64,000 nt of DNA, from the NCBI RefSeq assembly GCF_030409305.1, contig NZ_JAUFPQ010000002.1, positions 1-64,000 on the forward strand, in the 5' to 3' direction. The position numbers and the translations under genes were made by a program. How positions within the stretch are numbered: position 1 is the stretch's first letter; each line of letters starts with the position of its first letter. A model generated the notes under the pieces. It saw only the letters and a list, made by a program, of their open reading frames with translations. It was not told where the DNA came from and did not search any database. This document shows positions 17,137-26,371 of this stretch, piece by piece. Source of the stretch: Halomonas maura (GTDB lineage Bacteria; Pseudomonadota; Gammaproteobacteria; Pseudomonadales; Halomonadaceae).

Positions 17137-17694
17137 TCAGGCCAGCGGCCGATCGGCCGAGTTCCGGGCCCAGGCGGGGCCGGCGGCGAGGATACGGGCC
17201 TGCACCGGGCAGTCGTCGCGGTGGGCGCCGGGCAGGTAGCCGGTACTCATCAGGAACTCGCCGACGATCTCGGGACCGGTAAAGCGGAAGGTGCGCCGGA
17301 ACAGCGTGACCCAGTCGGCGCGGGGGCGGGGGTGATGGCGGTCCAGCCAGGCCCGGAAACTGCCGTGCTCGGCCTGCAGCGCCCGCACCACCCCGGCGTT
17401 GTGGATGGCGGCGTCGACCTTGAGTCGGTTGCGGATGATGCCGGCATCGCCGAGCAGCCGCGCCCGGTCGGCGTCATCGAAGGCCGCCACGCGCTCGACG
17501 GCGAAGCCGGCGAAGGCCTCGTGGAAGGCCTCGCGCTTCTTCAGCACCGTCAGCCACGACAGCCCCGCCTGGTTGATCTCCAGGATCAGCCGCTCGAAGA
17601 GGGTGTCGTCGTCGGTCACCGGGAAGCCGTACTCCTGGTCGTGGTAGGGGCCATGAAACGGATGGTCGGGGGCCAGGTCACAGTAGTGGCTCAT
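17137..17694 (-). CDS. tag: DNA-3-methyladenine glycosylase I
   Basis: 185 aa. Removes 3-methyladenine from alkylated DNA. The family signature YHDQEYGFPVTDD, the helix INQAGLSWLTVLKKREAF with the base-pocket Glu, and the HhH-like GDAGIIRNRLKVDAAI are present. Zinc ligands expected at Cys5, His18 and the C-terminal His/Cys (PGAHRDDC) are all kept. Full length for Tag. It lies upstream of the membrane hydrolase on the same strand. Confidence 0.93.
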   Translation of the reverse strand: MSHYCDLAPDHPFHGPYHDQEYGFPVTDDDTLFERLILEINQAGLSWLTVLKKREAFHEAFAGFAVERVAAFDDADRARLLGDAGIIRNRLKVDAAIHNAGVVRALQAEHGSFRAWLDRHHPRPRADWVTLFRRTFRFTGPEIVGEFLMSTGYLPGAHRDDCPVQARILAAGPAWARNSADRPLA

Positions 17695-17784
17695 CGGTCG
17701 TCACTCGTCGTCTCGGGATTGGCCTGTCGGCGGAGACTTGTCAGGATGCCCCGGTTCGTGCCCCCTGTGAACAAGGAGATCGTC

Positions 17785-18225
17785 ATGCAATACCTGCACA
17801 CCATGGTCCGTGTCAGCGACCTCGACGCCGCGTTGCACTTCTACTGCGACCTGCTCGGCCTGCAGGAGGTGCGCCGCAAGGACAGCGAGACGGGGCGCTT
17901 CACCCTGGTCTTCCTCGCCGCGCCCGCCGACGAGGCGCGCTCCACGGAGCTACAGGCCCCGGAGCTCGAACTGACCTGGAACTGGGATCCCGAGACCTAT
18001 CGCGGCGGGCGCAACTTCGGCCACCTGGCCTATCGAGTGGAGGACATCTATGCCCTCTGCGAGCGCCTCCAGGCGAACGGGGTGACCATCAACCGCCCGC
18101 CCCGGGATGGCCACATGGCCTTCGTGAAGAGCCCCGACGGCATCTCCGTCGAGCTGCTGCAGGACGGCGAGCCGCAGCCGCCGAAGGAGCCCTGGGTTTC
18201 CATGGAAAACGTGGGATCCTGGTGA
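17785..18225 (+). CDS. gloA: Glyoxalase I family (VOC) protein
   Basis: 146 aa, starting at the ATG 17785 after AAGGAG. It converts the methylglyoxal-glutathione hemithioacetal to lactoylglutathione. Two VOC beta-alpha-beta-beta-beta modules are visible. The metal ligands are His5 (LHTMVRV), Glu in LELTWNWD, His in FGHLAYRV and Glu in SVELLQ. The EVRRKDSETGRFTLVFL and NWDPETYRGG segments match the lactoylglutathione lyase group rather than distant VOC enzymes. Confidence 0.85.
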   Translation: MQYLHTMVRVSDLDAALHFYCDLLGLQEVRRKDSETGRFTLVFLAAPADEARSTELQAPELELTWNWDPETYRGGRNFGHLAYRVEDIYALCERLQANGVTINRPPRDGHMAFVKSPDGISVELLQDGEPQPPKEPWVSMENVGSW

Positions 18226-18295
18226 GCCGTTGTGGCTGTGGCGGGAGGCGTGAAGCGTAAGCAGTGAGACTGTCCGAGTCGATCTCGAACCAAAC

Positions 18296-18321
18296 GCCGC
18301 CGACGGGGAACCGTCGGCGGC
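18296..18321. terminator. Hairpin terminator between convergent genes
   Basis: GCCGCCGACGG and CCGTCGGCGGC form an 11-bp perfect stem with a 4-nt loop between gloA and the DoxX gene. Confidence 0.7.
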
Positions 18322-18346
18322 GTTGCCATGAGCCGGGAAGGAGGCG

Positions 18347-18751
18347 TCAGTTGGGGCGCACGGCCATGCGGCCGCTGCCGAGGAAGACCAGCGCCAGGGC
18401 CGAGAGGAAGAACATGCCCTGCAGCTCCAGCTGCCAGCCGCCGTTGTCGTTGACCATGAACACCTCGCCGGTGTGCACCAGCAGGAAGGCCACCAGCATG
18501 TTGCCGGCCATCAGCAGCCCGGCGATGCGGGTCTGCCAGCCGACGATGGCCATGATCGGCGCGAGTACCTCGCCGATCAGCACCCCGTAGGCCAGGAAGG
18601 AGGGCAGGCCGTAGCCCTGCAGCATCCCGCCGATCCAGTCGATGCTGGCCGGGTCGAGCAGCTTGGCCACGCCGTGGAAGAGCATCAGGCCGCCCACGGC
18701 GAGGCGCAGGATCAGCTTGCCGAGGGCATCGTTGTGAAGGGCTTTGAGCAT
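18347..18751 (-). CDS. DoxX family membrane protein
   Basis: 134 aa from MLKALHND at 18751 (in-frame ATG further up at 18838 has no support). Four membrane helices; the first carries the family motif RLAVGGLMLFHGVAKLLD. DoxX/YphA-like proteins are inner-membrane oxidoreductase-associated proteins, often linked to thiol or oxidative stress, of mostly unknown reaction. It is convergent with gloA and divergent from the META lipoprotein gene. Confidence 0.85.
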   Translation of the reverse strand: MLKALHNDALGKLILRLAVGGLMLFHGVAKLLDPASIDWIGGMLQGYGLPSFLAYGVLIGEVLAPIMAIVGWQTRIAGLLMAGNMLVAFLLVHTGEVFMVNDNGGWQLELQGMFFLSALALVFLGSGRMAVRPN

Positions 18752-18858
18752 GAGAGGCGTCCGTGTCGATGGCGATAGTCCCAGCATTGTCCGAAAGGCC
18801 GGCTTGGGGCAAGCTTGGGTCGCGATGACGTCACCCATCCCCGTTCAAGGAAGATCCC

Positions 18859-19302
18859 ATGCGCCCGTCGTTACGCCCTCTCTTGTCGTTGACCCTGCTC
18901 GCCCTGCTGCTGGTCGGCTGTGCCGGCGGGCCGGCCCCGGTGACCGGCCCCGCCGACAGCCTCTCCGGCCCGGTGGTGGGGCCGCGCTGGAACCTGCTGC
19001 TGGTGGGCACCAGCGACCGGCTCGAGCTGGCGACCACGCCCTGGTTCGAGGTCGCCCCGGACGGCCGGGTCAGTGGCCATGATGGCTGCAACCGCTTTTC
19101 CGGCAGCGTCGAGCTGGGGCCGAACAATCGCATCGAGTTTGGCGAGCTGTCCGCGACCCGCATGGCCTGCCCGCACATGGAGCAGTCCGCCCGGGTAACC
19201 GCCATGCTCGATACCGCCTACCGCTACCTGATCGACCATGACCGGCTGGTGTTCTTCGGCCCCGACCAGCGGGTGCTGGGCGGCTTTCGCCGCGACGATT
19301 GA
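18859..19302 (+). CDS. META-domain lipoprotein (HslJ-like)
   Basis: 147 aa. A lipoprotein signal ends in LLVGC (Cys about 21). The rest is one META domain: RWNLLLVG, the strand GRVSGHDGCNRFSGSVEL, LSATRMACP and the C-terminal LVFFGPDQRVLGGF. HslJ-type proteins are linked to heat shock and novobiocin resistance in E. coli; function here is not known. Followed by a strong terminator. Confidence 0.85.
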   Translation: MRPSLRPLLSLTLLALLLVGCAGGPAPVTGPADSLSGPVVGPRWNLLLVGTSDRLELATTPWFEVAPDGRVSGHDGCNRFSGSVELGPNNRIEFGELSATRMACPHMEQSARVTAMLDTAYRYLIDHDRLVFFGPDQRVLGGFRRDD

Positions 19303-19323
19303 CCCGTAACCGTCGCCGATACG

Positions 19324-19356
19324 ACAAGGGGCCGCCTGAATCAGGCGGGCCCTTGT
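19324..19356 (+). terminator. Hairpin terminator after META lipoprotein
   Basis: ACAAGGG-G-CCGCCTG pairs with CAGGCGG-G-CCCTTGT (one G-G mismatch, 3-nt loop), followed by GTTTCC. Confidence 0.75.
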
Positions 19357-19394
19357 GTTTCCAGCGATCAACAGAGCTATCCAAGCTCAGTGAC

Positions 19395-19498
19395 GATGGG
19401 CGCCGGCGACAAGGCGAAGCGAGGGTCCTTTGCCATGGATGGCAAAGGTAGCGCCCAGGGAAGGGTTCACAGCGCCCTCGCAAAGGCTTGTCGCCGGA
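19395..19498 (+). repeat. Dispersed hairpin repeat, copy B
   Basis: About 104 bp, plus orientation. It matches copy C over nearly its whole length: GGCGCCGGCGACAAGGCG at the left, a small inner palindrome TTTGCCATGGATGGCAAA, the block GTAGCGCCCAGGGA-GGGTTCACAGCGCCC, and the right arm CGCAAAGGCTTGTCGCCGG. The outer arms pair (CGACAAGGC with GGCTTGTCG). It lies between the META lipoprotein and valS, downstream of both. Confidence 0.9.
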
Positions 19499-19536
19499 AA
19501 TGCCCTCCTCCGCCGGTTGGGTTTTGGAACGAGCTC

Positions 19537-22386
19537 TTAGAGCGAGGCGATCTTGTCGCGCTGTTCCACCAGCACCCTGCGGGTGGCCGCGAAGTCCGAA
19601 AGCTTGTCGCGTTCCTTCTGCACCACCGCCTCGGGGGCCTTGGCCACGAAGCTCTCGTTGCCGAGCTTCTTCTCGATGCCGCCGATCAGCTTGTCCTGCT
19701 TGTCGATCTCCTTGGCCAGCCGCGCGAGCTCGGCGTCCTTGTCGATCAGCCCGGCCATGGGCACCAGCACCTCCATGTCGCCCACCAGCTGCGTGGCCGA
19801 CAGCGGCGCCTGGTCGGGCGCCTCGAGCCAGTAGATGCGCTCGAGCTTGGCCAGCCTGGACAGGAACAGCCGGTTGGCCGCGAGGCGCTCGCGGTCGGCC
19901 TCAGAACCCTTGGTCAGCAGCACCTCCAGGGGCTTGCCCGGGGCGATGTTCATCTCGGCGCGGATGTTGCGCACCGCCACGATCACGCCCTTGAGCCACT
20001 CGATGTCGTGGGTCGCGGTCTCGTCGATCCGGCCCTCGTCGGCCACCGGCCAGGGCTGGGTCATCACGGACTCGCCTGCCACCCCGGCCAGCGGCGCCAC
20101 GCGCTGCCAGATCTCCTCGGTGATGTAGGGCATCATCGGGTGGGCCAGGCGCAGCACCGCCTCGAGCACCCGCACCAGGGTGCGGCGGGTGCCGCGCTTG
20201 GCCGCCTCGGAGGCCGCGTCGTCCCACAGCACCGGCTTGGAGAGCTCCAGGTACCAGTCGCAGTACTCGTTCCACACGAAGTCGTAGAGCGCCTGGGAGG
20301 CATGGTCGAAGCGGTAGTCCTCCAGGGCACGGGTGACCTGGGCCTCGGTCTGCTGCAGCCGGGAGACGATCCAGCGGTCGGCCAGCGACAGCTCGACCTC
20401 GCCGCTCTGGCCGTCGAGAGAAGCGCCGCAGTCCTGCCCCTCGGCATTCATCAGCACGTAGCGCGAGGCGTTCCACAGCTTGTTGCAGAAGTTGCGGTAG
20501 CCGTCGAGGCGGCCCATGTCGAACTTGATGTCGCGGCCGGTGGTGGCCTGGGACAGGAAGGTGTAGCGCAGGGCGTCGGTGCCGTGGGGCTCGATGCCCT
20601 CCGGGAACTCGCCGCGGGTGGCCTTGGCGATGGCCTTGGCCTTCTGCGGCTGCATCATGTTGCCGGTGCGCTTCTCGACCAGGCTGTCCAGGTCGATGCC
20701 GTCGATCAGGTCGATGGGGTCGAGCACGTTGCCCTTGGACTTGGACATCTTGTGGCCCTGGCCGTCACGCACCAGGCCGTGCACGTAGACCTGCTTGAAG
20801 GGCACCTCGCCGGTGAACTTCAGGGTCAGCATGATCATCCGCGCGACCCAGAAGAAAATGATGTCGAAGCCGGTGACCAGCACGCTGGAGGGGTGGAAGG
20901 TCTTCAGCGCCTCGGTCGGCTCGGGCCAGCCCAGGGTGCCGAAGGTCCACAGCCCGGAGCTGAACCAGGTGTCGAGCACGTCCTCGTCCTGGGTCAGCGC
21001 GAGGTCGTCGGCCAGGCCGTGCTTGGCGCGGGCTTCCTCGGCGGTGCGCGCCACATAGACGTTGCCCTCGGCGTCGTACCAGGCCGGGATGCGATGCCCC
21101 CACCACAGCTGGCGCGAGATGCACCAGTCCTGGAGGTCACGCATCCAGGCGAAGTACATGTTCTCGTAGTTCCTGGGCACGAACTCGATGTCGCCGTTCT
21201 CCACCGCGGCGATGGCCGGCTTGGCCAATTCCTCGACGGCGACGAACCACTGGTCGGTGAGCAGCGGCTCGATGACGTCGCCGGAGCGGTCGCCATAGGG
21301 CAGGGTGTTGCTGACCGTCTCCACCTGGGCGAGCAGGCCCGCGGCCTCCATGTCGGCGACGATGCGCGCGCGGGCCTCGAAGCGGCCAAGGCCGGCGTAG
21401 GCGGCCGGCAGGCTCGGGTCGACATCGGCCAGCGGGCGGCCCTGGAGGTCGAAGGCCTCGGCGCGCTCGAGCACGGAGGCATCCTTGCTGAAGACGTTGA
21501 TCAGCGGCAGGCCGCAGCGCTTGCCGACCTCGTAGTCGTTGAAGTCGTGGGCCGGGGTGATCTTCACGCAGCCGGAGCCCTTGTCCATGTCGGCGTGTTC
21601 GTCCGCCACCACCGGGATCCGACGACCGACCAGCGGCAGCTCGACGAACTTGCCCACCAGCGAGGCGTAGCGCGGATCCTCCGGGTTGACCGCCACGGCG
21701 CTGTCGCCGAGCAGCGTCTCGGGACGGGTGGTGGCGACCACCAGGTGATCCTCGCCGGCCTCGGTGGTCACGCCGTCGGCCAGCGGGTAGCGGAAGTGCC
21801 AGAACTGGCCCTGCTGGTCGCGGTTCTCCACCTCCAGGTCGGAGATGGCGGTGTGCAGGGTCGGGTCCCAGTTGACCAGGCGCTTGCCGCGGTAGACCAG
21901 GTCCTCTTCATAGAGGCGCACGAAGACTTCCTGCACCGCCTGGTAGAAGCCGTCGTCCATGGTGAAGCGCTCGCGGGACCAGTCGACGCTGGCGCCCATG
22001 CGCCGCAGCTGGCGGGTGATATGGCCGCCGGACTCGTGCTTCCACTCCCAGACCTTGTCGATGAAGGCCTCGCGGCCCAGGTCGTGGCGGCTCTTGCCTT
22101 CCTCGGCGGCCACCTTGCGCTCCACCAGCATCTGGGTGGCGATGCCGGCGTGGTCGGTGCCCACCTGCCACAGGCTGTTGCGGCCCTGCATGCGTCGCCA
22201 GCGCGTCAGGGTGTCCATGATGGTGTCCTGGAAGGCATGGCCCATGTGCAGGCTGCCGGTGACGTTGGGCGGCGGGATCATGATCGAGAACGGCTCGCCT
22301 TCGCCTGACGGGGCGAAGCGGTTGTCGGCTTCCCAGCGCTCGTACCAGCGGGATTCGATCTGCTCGGGTTGGTAGGTCTTGTCCAT
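19537..22386 (-). CDS. valS: Valyl-tRNA synthetase
   Basis: 949 aa, full length. Class I synthetase that charges tRNA-Val. HIGH-type motif HMGH in [13 protein letters not shown] (about residue 45), the editing domain (about 190-330, with [10 protein letters not shown] and the [10 protein letters not shown] stretch), the [12 protein letters not shown] loop (about 556), the anticodon-binding domain and the C-terminal coiled-coil arm ([23 protein letters not shown]). It follows holC on the same strand; pepA-holC-valS is a common gammaproteobacterial order, here with ilvE in between. Confidence 0.97.
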   Translation of the reverse strand: MDKTYQPEQIESRWYERWEADNRFAPSGEGEPFSIMIPPPNVTGSLHMGHAFQDTIMDTLTRWRRMQGRNSLWQVGTDHAGIATQMLVERKVAAEEGKSRHDLGREAFIDKVWEWKHESGGHITRQLRRMGASVDWSRERFTMDDGFYQAVQEVFVRLYEEDLVYRGKRLVNWDPTLHTAISDLEVENRDQQGQFWHFRYPLADGVTTEAGEDHLVVATTRPETLLGDSAVAVNPEDPRYASLVGKFVELPLVGRRIPVVADEHADMDKGSGCVKITPAHDFNDYEVGKRCGLPLINVFSKDASVLERAEAFDLQGRPLADVDPSLPAAYAGLGRFEARARIVADMEAAGLLAQVETVSNTLPYGDRSGDVIEPLLTDQWFVAVEELAKPAIAAVENGDIEFVPRNYENMYFAWMRDLQDWCISRQLWWGHRIPAWYDAEGNVYVARTAEEARAKHGLADDLALTQDEDVLDTWFSSGLWTFGTLGWPEPTEALKTFHPSSVLVTGFDIIFFWVARMIMLTLKFTGEVPFKQVYVHGLVRDGQGHKMSKSKGNVLDPIDLIDGIDLDSLVEKRTGNMMQPQKAKAIAKATRGEFPEGIEPHGTDALRYTFLSQATTGRDIKFDMGRLDGYRNFCNKLWNASRYVLMNAEGQDCGASLDGQSGEVELSLADRWIVSRLQQTEAQVTRALEDYRFDHASQALYDFVWNEYCDWYLELSKPVLWDDAASEAAKRGTRRTLVRVLEAVLRLAHPMMPYITEEIWQRVAPLAGVAGESVMTQPWPVADEGRIDETATHDIEWLKGVIVAVRNIRAEMNIAPGKPLEVLLTKGSEADRERLAANRLFLSRLAKLERIYWLEAPDQAPLSATQLVGDMEVLVPMAGLIDKDAELARLAKEIDKQDKLIGGIEKKLGNESFVAKAPEAVVQKERDKLSDFAATRRVLVEQRDKIASL

Positions 22387-22532
22387 GGGGCTTCCGGGTG
22401 TTCAGGAGGTGGCGACGACGCGGCACGGCGAGCCGGGTCGGCTCGGCGGTGCGGGACGCGAAAAATGGGCTCGATTATAGCCTGCCGGGCCGGCCGGCGT
22501 CATGGGCGTGGGAATGGCCACGCGATCGTGGC

Positions 22533-22641
22533 GAGGGGCGCCGGGGACAGGTCGTAGAGGGGGTCTTTTGCCATGGATGGCAAAAGTAGCGCCCAGGGAG
22601 GGGTTCACAGCGCCCCCTCGTAGACCTGTCGACGGATTAGC
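22533..22641 (+). repeat. Dispersed hairpin repeat, copy C
   Basis: The clearest copy: GGGGACAGGTC-GTA-GAGGGGG pairs with CCCCCTC-GTA-GACCTGTC over its length, enclosing an inner hairpin TTTTGCCATGGATGGCAAAA and the block GTAGCGCCCAGGGAGGGGTT. Plus orientation, between valS and holC. Confidence 0.92.
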
Positions 22642-22672
22642 CCCGAGCGGCTGGCCCGAGATTGCCCTAGCG

Positions 22673-23116
22673 TCAGCTGCCGGCGCGCAGGTGGTGGGGA
22701 GTGACCGGGTAGCCGCGCTTCTTGTAGGTCTGCCAGCATTCGCGCTTGGCGGTGAGCACGTCCTGGTGCTGGTTGATGATCTCGGCGACGCGCTCGAAGC
22801 GCGAGAACCACTCGGGGATCGCCGGGTGCAGGTTGAGCATCGCCTGGATGCCTCGGTCCTCCGGCGGCGGCTCCTGCCAACCGATGGTCACCGGCACCGT
22901 CTCGGCCTGGTCGCTGCCGAGCAGGGCATGGGGCAGGTAGGCATCGGGCCGGAAGGTCCACAGGGTGTCGTCCAGCTCCCGGGCCATGGCCTCGTCCTCG
23001 GCGTGCAGGTGCAGCCGGTAGCCCTTGCCCACGATGGTCTCGGCCAGCCGGCAGGCGAAGCCGAGGCGAGCTTCCAGGGTGGTCTCGGGAAGAATATAGA
23101 AATCGATGCGGGTCAT
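22673..23116 (-). CDS. holC: DNA polymerase III chi subunit
   Basis: 147 aa. HolC links the clamp loader to SSB at the replication fork. The N-terminal strand RIDFYILPETT and the helix RLGFACRLAETIVGKGYRLHLHAED, then ELDDTLWTFRPDAYLPHALLG, are typical for the family. It is flanked on both sides by copies of the dispersed repeat in opposite orientation (C and D). Confidence 0.92.
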   Translation of the reverse strand: MTRIDFYILPETTLEARLGFACRLAETIVGKGYRLHLHAEDEAMARELDDTLWTFRPDAYLPHALLGSDQAETVPVTIGWQEPPPEDRGIQAMLNLHPAIPEWFSRFERVAEIINQHQDVLTAKRECWQTYKKRGYPVTPHHLRAGS

Positions 23117-23147
23117 GGGGCCTCGAAAGGCTATGGCAGCAGAGGGG

Positions 23148-23258
23148 CTGATCCGGCGACAGGTCTACGAGGGGGCGCTGTGAACCCCTCCCTGGGCGCT
23201 ACCGATGCCATCCCTGGCATAGGACCCCCTCTTCGACCAGTCCCCGGCGCCCCTCATC
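23148..23258 (-). repeat. Dispersed hairpin repeat, copy D (inverted)
   Basis: Reverse-complement copy of the same element. On the minus strand it reads GAGGGGCGCCGGGGACTGGT, inner palindrome TGCCAGGGATGGCA, GTAGCGCCCAGGGAGGGGTT, then CCCCCTCGTAGACCTGTCG. Located between holC and ilvE. Confidence 0.92.
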
Positions 23259-23314
23259 AGTCGGCCAGTGAAGTGGCAATACCGAGGGGAGCGCAGAACT
23301 AAATCAGCGTTTCC

Positions 23315-24415
23315 CTACACCAGGCGGGTCAGCCAGCCGCGCGTATCTTCACTGCGCCCGTACTGCAGGTCGAGCAGGCGGGTACGCAGGCGCTTGGCGA
23401 TCTCGTTGTCGCCCGCCGCACTCAGGCGGATGGTGTCGTCCTCGGTGACCAGCTCGCCCACCGGGGTGATCACCGCCGCGGTGCCGCAGGCGAAGACCTC
23501 GACGATCTCGCCGGAGGCGGCGCCCTCGCGCCACTCGTCGATGCTGATCGGCCGCTCCTCCGGCGTCAGGCCCTCGTCGCGGGCCAGGGTCAGCACCGAG
23601 TCGCGGGTCACGCCCTCGAGGATGGTGTCGGTGAGGCGCGGGGTGGCGATGCGGCCATCGCGGAACACGAAGAACAGGTTCATGCCGCCGAGTTCCTCGA
23701 CCCACTTGTTCTCGACCGCGTCGAGGAAGGCCACCTGGCTGCAGCCGTGGGCCGCGGCCTCCTTCTGGGCCGCCAGGGAGGCGGCGTAGTTGCCGCCGCA
23801 CTTGGCGTAGCCGGTGCCGCCCGGGGCGGCGCGCTTGTAGTGGCTGGAGAGCCAGATCGACACCGGCTCCACGCCGCCCTTGAAATAGGCCGCCGCCGGC
23901 GAGGCGATCACGTAGTAGTCGACCTCCTGGGCCGGGCGCACGCCGAGGAAGGTCTCGCTGGCGATCATGAAGGGCCGCAGGTAGAGGCTCGACTCGTCGG
24001 CCTCGCTGGCGGGGGTGGGCACCCAGGCCTGGTCCTGGGCCAGCAGGGCCTTGAGCGAGCCGATGAAGTCCGCGTCGGACAGCTCCGGCAGCGCCAGGCG
24101 ACGGGCGCTGCGGCGGAAGCGCTCGGCGTTCTTCTCGGGACGGAAGGTCCACACCGAGCCGTCGGCATGCCGATAGGCCTTCACGCCCTCGAAGATCTCC
24201 TGGCCGTAGTGCAGCACGGCGGCGGCGGGGTCCAGGGTCAGCGGGCCGTAGGGGCGCACCTCGTGGCCGTGCCAGCCGGCGTCCAGTGTCCAGCGCACAT
24301 GGGCCATGTGATCGGTGAAGTAGAGGCCGAAGCCGGGGTTGGCGAGGATGTTATCGCGGATCTGGTCCGCCTTGGCCTGGGTGGACGGCAGCGAGGAAAA
24401 GCGTTCAATGGACAC
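23315..24415 (-). CDS. ilvE: Branched-chain amino acid aminotransferase
   Basis: 366 aa from a GTG at 24415 (SIERFSSLPSTQAKADQIRD), with GGAG 10 nt upstream; an earlier ATG (24520) gives an Arg-rich, non-protein-like extension. PLP fold type IV. It makes Val, Leu and Ile from their keto acids with glutamate. The phosphate-anchoring Arg region (EKNAERFRRSARRL), the PLP-Lys in GTGYAKCGGNYAAS and the EELGGMNLFFV motif are visible. Length and motifs match the larger BCAT class. It lies between pepA and holC on the same strand. Confidence 0.93.
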   Translation of the reverse strand: MSIERFSSLPSTQAKADQIRDNILANPGFGLYFTDHMAHVRWTLDAGWHGHEVRPYGPLTLDPAAAVLHYGQEIFEGVKAYRHADGSVWTFRPEKNAERFRRSARRLALPELSDADFIGSLKALLAQDQAWVPTPASEADESSLYLRPFMIASETFLGVRPAQEVDYYVIASPAAAYFKGGVEPVSIWLSSHYKRAAPGGTGYAKCGGNYAASLAAQKEAAAHGCSQVAFLDAVENKWVEELGGMNLFFVFRDGRIATPRLTDTILEGVTRDSVLTLARDEGLTPEERPISIDEWREGAASGEIVEVFACGTAAVITPVGELVTEDDTIRLSAAGDNEIAKRLRTRLLDLQYGRSEDTRGWLTRLV

Positions 24416-24473
24416 GGCAAGAGGTCTCCGCAACACACGAGGCGCATCGCGGCGCCTCGGGACGATACTGGGA

Positions 24474-24500
24474 CATCGGGCAGGCGTCGCCTGCCCGATG
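24474..24500. repeat. 27-bp near-perfect palindrome in the ilvE leader
   Basis: CATCGGGCAGGCG and CGCCTGCCCGATG are exact reverse complements separated by a single T. It lies about 60 bp upstream of the ilvE GTG and downstream of the pepA terminator. It may be a second terminator for pepA or a leader hairpin for ilvE. Confidence 0.55.
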
Positions 24501-24532
24501 CGTGAAAGTCGGCTTGTCACATGAAAAGGGCA

Positions 24533-24559
24533 CCGCCGGGAAAACGCAACACCCGGCGG
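24533..24559 (-). terminator. pepA terminator
   Basis: On the minus strand CCGCCGGG and CCCGGCGG pair over an 11-nt loop and are followed by TGCCCTTTTC, just after the pepA stop codon. Confidence 0.6.
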
Positions 24560-24566
24560 GGCGGAA

Positions 24567-26087
24567 TCAGTCTTTGCTGATCTCGACCTGGCTGTCGGCC
24601 TCCCGGTCCAGCAGGTACTGGGTGAGCAGGCTGACCGGCCGGCCGGTGGCGCCCTTCTGCTTGCCGGACTGCCAGGCGGTGCCGGCGATGTCCAGGTGTG
24701 CCCAGGGGAACTTGTCGGCGAAGCGCGAGAGGAAGCAGGCCGCGGTGATGGTGCCCGCCGGGCGGCCGCCGATGTTGGCCAGGTCGGCGAAGTTCGACTC
24801 CAGCTGCTCCTGGTACTCGTCCCACAGCGGCAGGTGCCAGGCGCGGTCCCAGGCGGTCTCGCCGGCGTCGAGCAGGTCCAGCGCCAGGTCGTCGTCGTTG
24901 GACAGCAGGCCGGTGGCGTGGTGGCCCAGCGCGATGATCGCCGCCCCGGTCAGGGTGGCGATGTCGACCACGCTGGCGGGCTCGAAGCGCTCGGCGTAGG
25001 TCAGGGCGTCGCACAGCACCAGGCGACCCTCGGCGTCGGTGTTGAGCACTTCCACCGACAGGCCCTTGAGGGTCTTGAGGATGTCGCCGGGCTTGGTGGC
25101 GCGGCCGTCGGGCATGTTCTCGGCGCTGGCGACGATGGCCACCAGGTTGAGCTTCGGCTTCAAGGCGAGCACCGAGGTGACGGCGCCGAACACGCTGGCC
25201 GCCCCGCACATGTCGAACTTCATCTCGTCCATCGCCTCGCCGGGCTTGAGCGAGATGCCGCCGGAATCGAAGGTGATGCCCTTGCCGACCAGCACGTGGG
25301 GCGCCTCCTCGGGGTCCTCGGCGCCCTGGTAGGTCATGACGATCAGACGCGAGGGTTCCTCGCTGCCACGGCCCACGGACAGCAGCGAGTGGGCGCCGAG
25401 TTCCTCCAGGGCCGCCTCGTCGAGGATCTCGGCGCTCAGGGCGCCGCCGGAGTCGGTGGCCAACTGCTCGGCGCGAGCGGCCAGGTAGCGAGGCGTGCAG
25501 ACGTTGCCTGGCAGGTTGCCCAGGGTGCGGGCCGTGTTGATGCCCTGGCCGATGCCGTCGCCGACCCGAGCCCCCTCGCGGGCCGCCTCGGCGTTGCCGC
25601 CTTCGCTGACCAGCAGGGTCACGCGGTCGAGCCTCGGCGCCGGGCCGGGCTCGGACTTGAACTCGGTGAAGCGATAGACGGCACGGTGGGCCGCCTCGGC
25701 CACCATGCGGGCCTTCCAGTCGCAGGCGCGGTCGGGGACCGGCACATCGGTGAAGGCCACGGCCGCATCATCCGCCGGCAGGGCCGCCAGGGCGGTGAAG
25801 GCGGCGTCCACGGCCTTGCGGAAGGCACCCTCCTGGCACTTGTCCCGGGTGCCCAGGCCGACCAGCAGCAGGCGGTCGGCGTTCAGTCCGGGCGCGAAGG
25901 GGATCATCTGGACGTTGCCCAGCCTGGCGTTGAAGTCGTCGCGCTCGATCAACTGGCCGATCAGCCGCTCGCTGGCGTCGTCGAGCTTGGCGGCGGCAGG
26001 CAGCAGATCGCCATCCTTGAACACCGGTACCACGAGGCAGGCCGTCTCGATCTTGGCGGGATTGGCCGTCTGAACTGGGAATTCCAT
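24567..26087 (-). CDS. pepA: Leucyl aminopeptidase (M17)
   Basis: 506 aa from ATG 26087 with GGAG 5 nt upstream. A cytosolic aminopeptidase with two metal ions; in E. coli it also binds DNA in Xer recombination and represses carAB. Catalytic motifs are all present: VGKGITFDSGGISLKP (Lys/Asp), FDMCGAASVFG, and the signature NTDAEGRLVLCDAL. The N-terminal macro-like domain (about 1-160) is complete. It is divergent from lptF with a 284-bp spacer, the usual arrangement. Confidence 0.96.
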   Translation of the reverse strand: MEFPVQTANPAKIETACLVVPVFKDGDLLPAAAKLDDASERLIGQLIERDDFNARLGNVQMIPFAPGLNADRLLLVGLGTRDKCQEGAFRKAVDAAFTALAALPADDAAVAFTDVPVPDRACDWKARMVAEAAHRAVYRFTEFKSEPGPAPRLDRVTLLVSEGGNAEAAREGARVGDGIGQGINTARTLGNLPGNVCTPRYLAARAEQLATDSGGALSAEILDEAALEELGAHSLLSVGRGSEEPSRLIVMTYQGAEDPEEAPHVLVGKGITFDSGGISLKPGEAMDEMKFDMCGAASVFGAVTSVLALKPKLNLVAIVASAENMPDGRATKPGDILKTLKGLSVEVLNTDAEGRLVLCDALTYAERFEPASVVDIATLTGAAIIALGHHATGLLSNDDDLALDLLDAGETAWDRAWHLPLWDEYQEQLESNFADLANIGGRPAGTITAACFLSRFADKFPWAHLDIAGTAWQSGKQKGATGRPVSLLTQYLLDREADSQVEISKD

Positions 26088-26371
26088 GGTGTCTCCACAA
26101 GACAAGCGGTGGGGGATTCTGGATAATGCCGGCACGTTGCCGAGTCGTTCCAGTGTACCCCAGGAGCCAGCCGGACTTCACACCGAACTAGCGTGACGAC
26201 GGGGGCCCTTGCGTCCGCGCTTCCACCACCGGGCGGGCCAGGCGCCCCGAACGATCGACGCACGCGTTGCGACGGCCTGCGGCGACGATCGGTGACGTCC
26301 GACAGGTTCCGGGCAACGCCTCATTGCATGGAAGATGGCCGGGCCGAAGGGCCCCGGGACGGGAGACAACG

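Noticed and set aside
19537..22308. 972-codon plus-strand ORF opposite valS
   Set aside because: Antisense shadow; valS has all synthetase motifs on the other strand.
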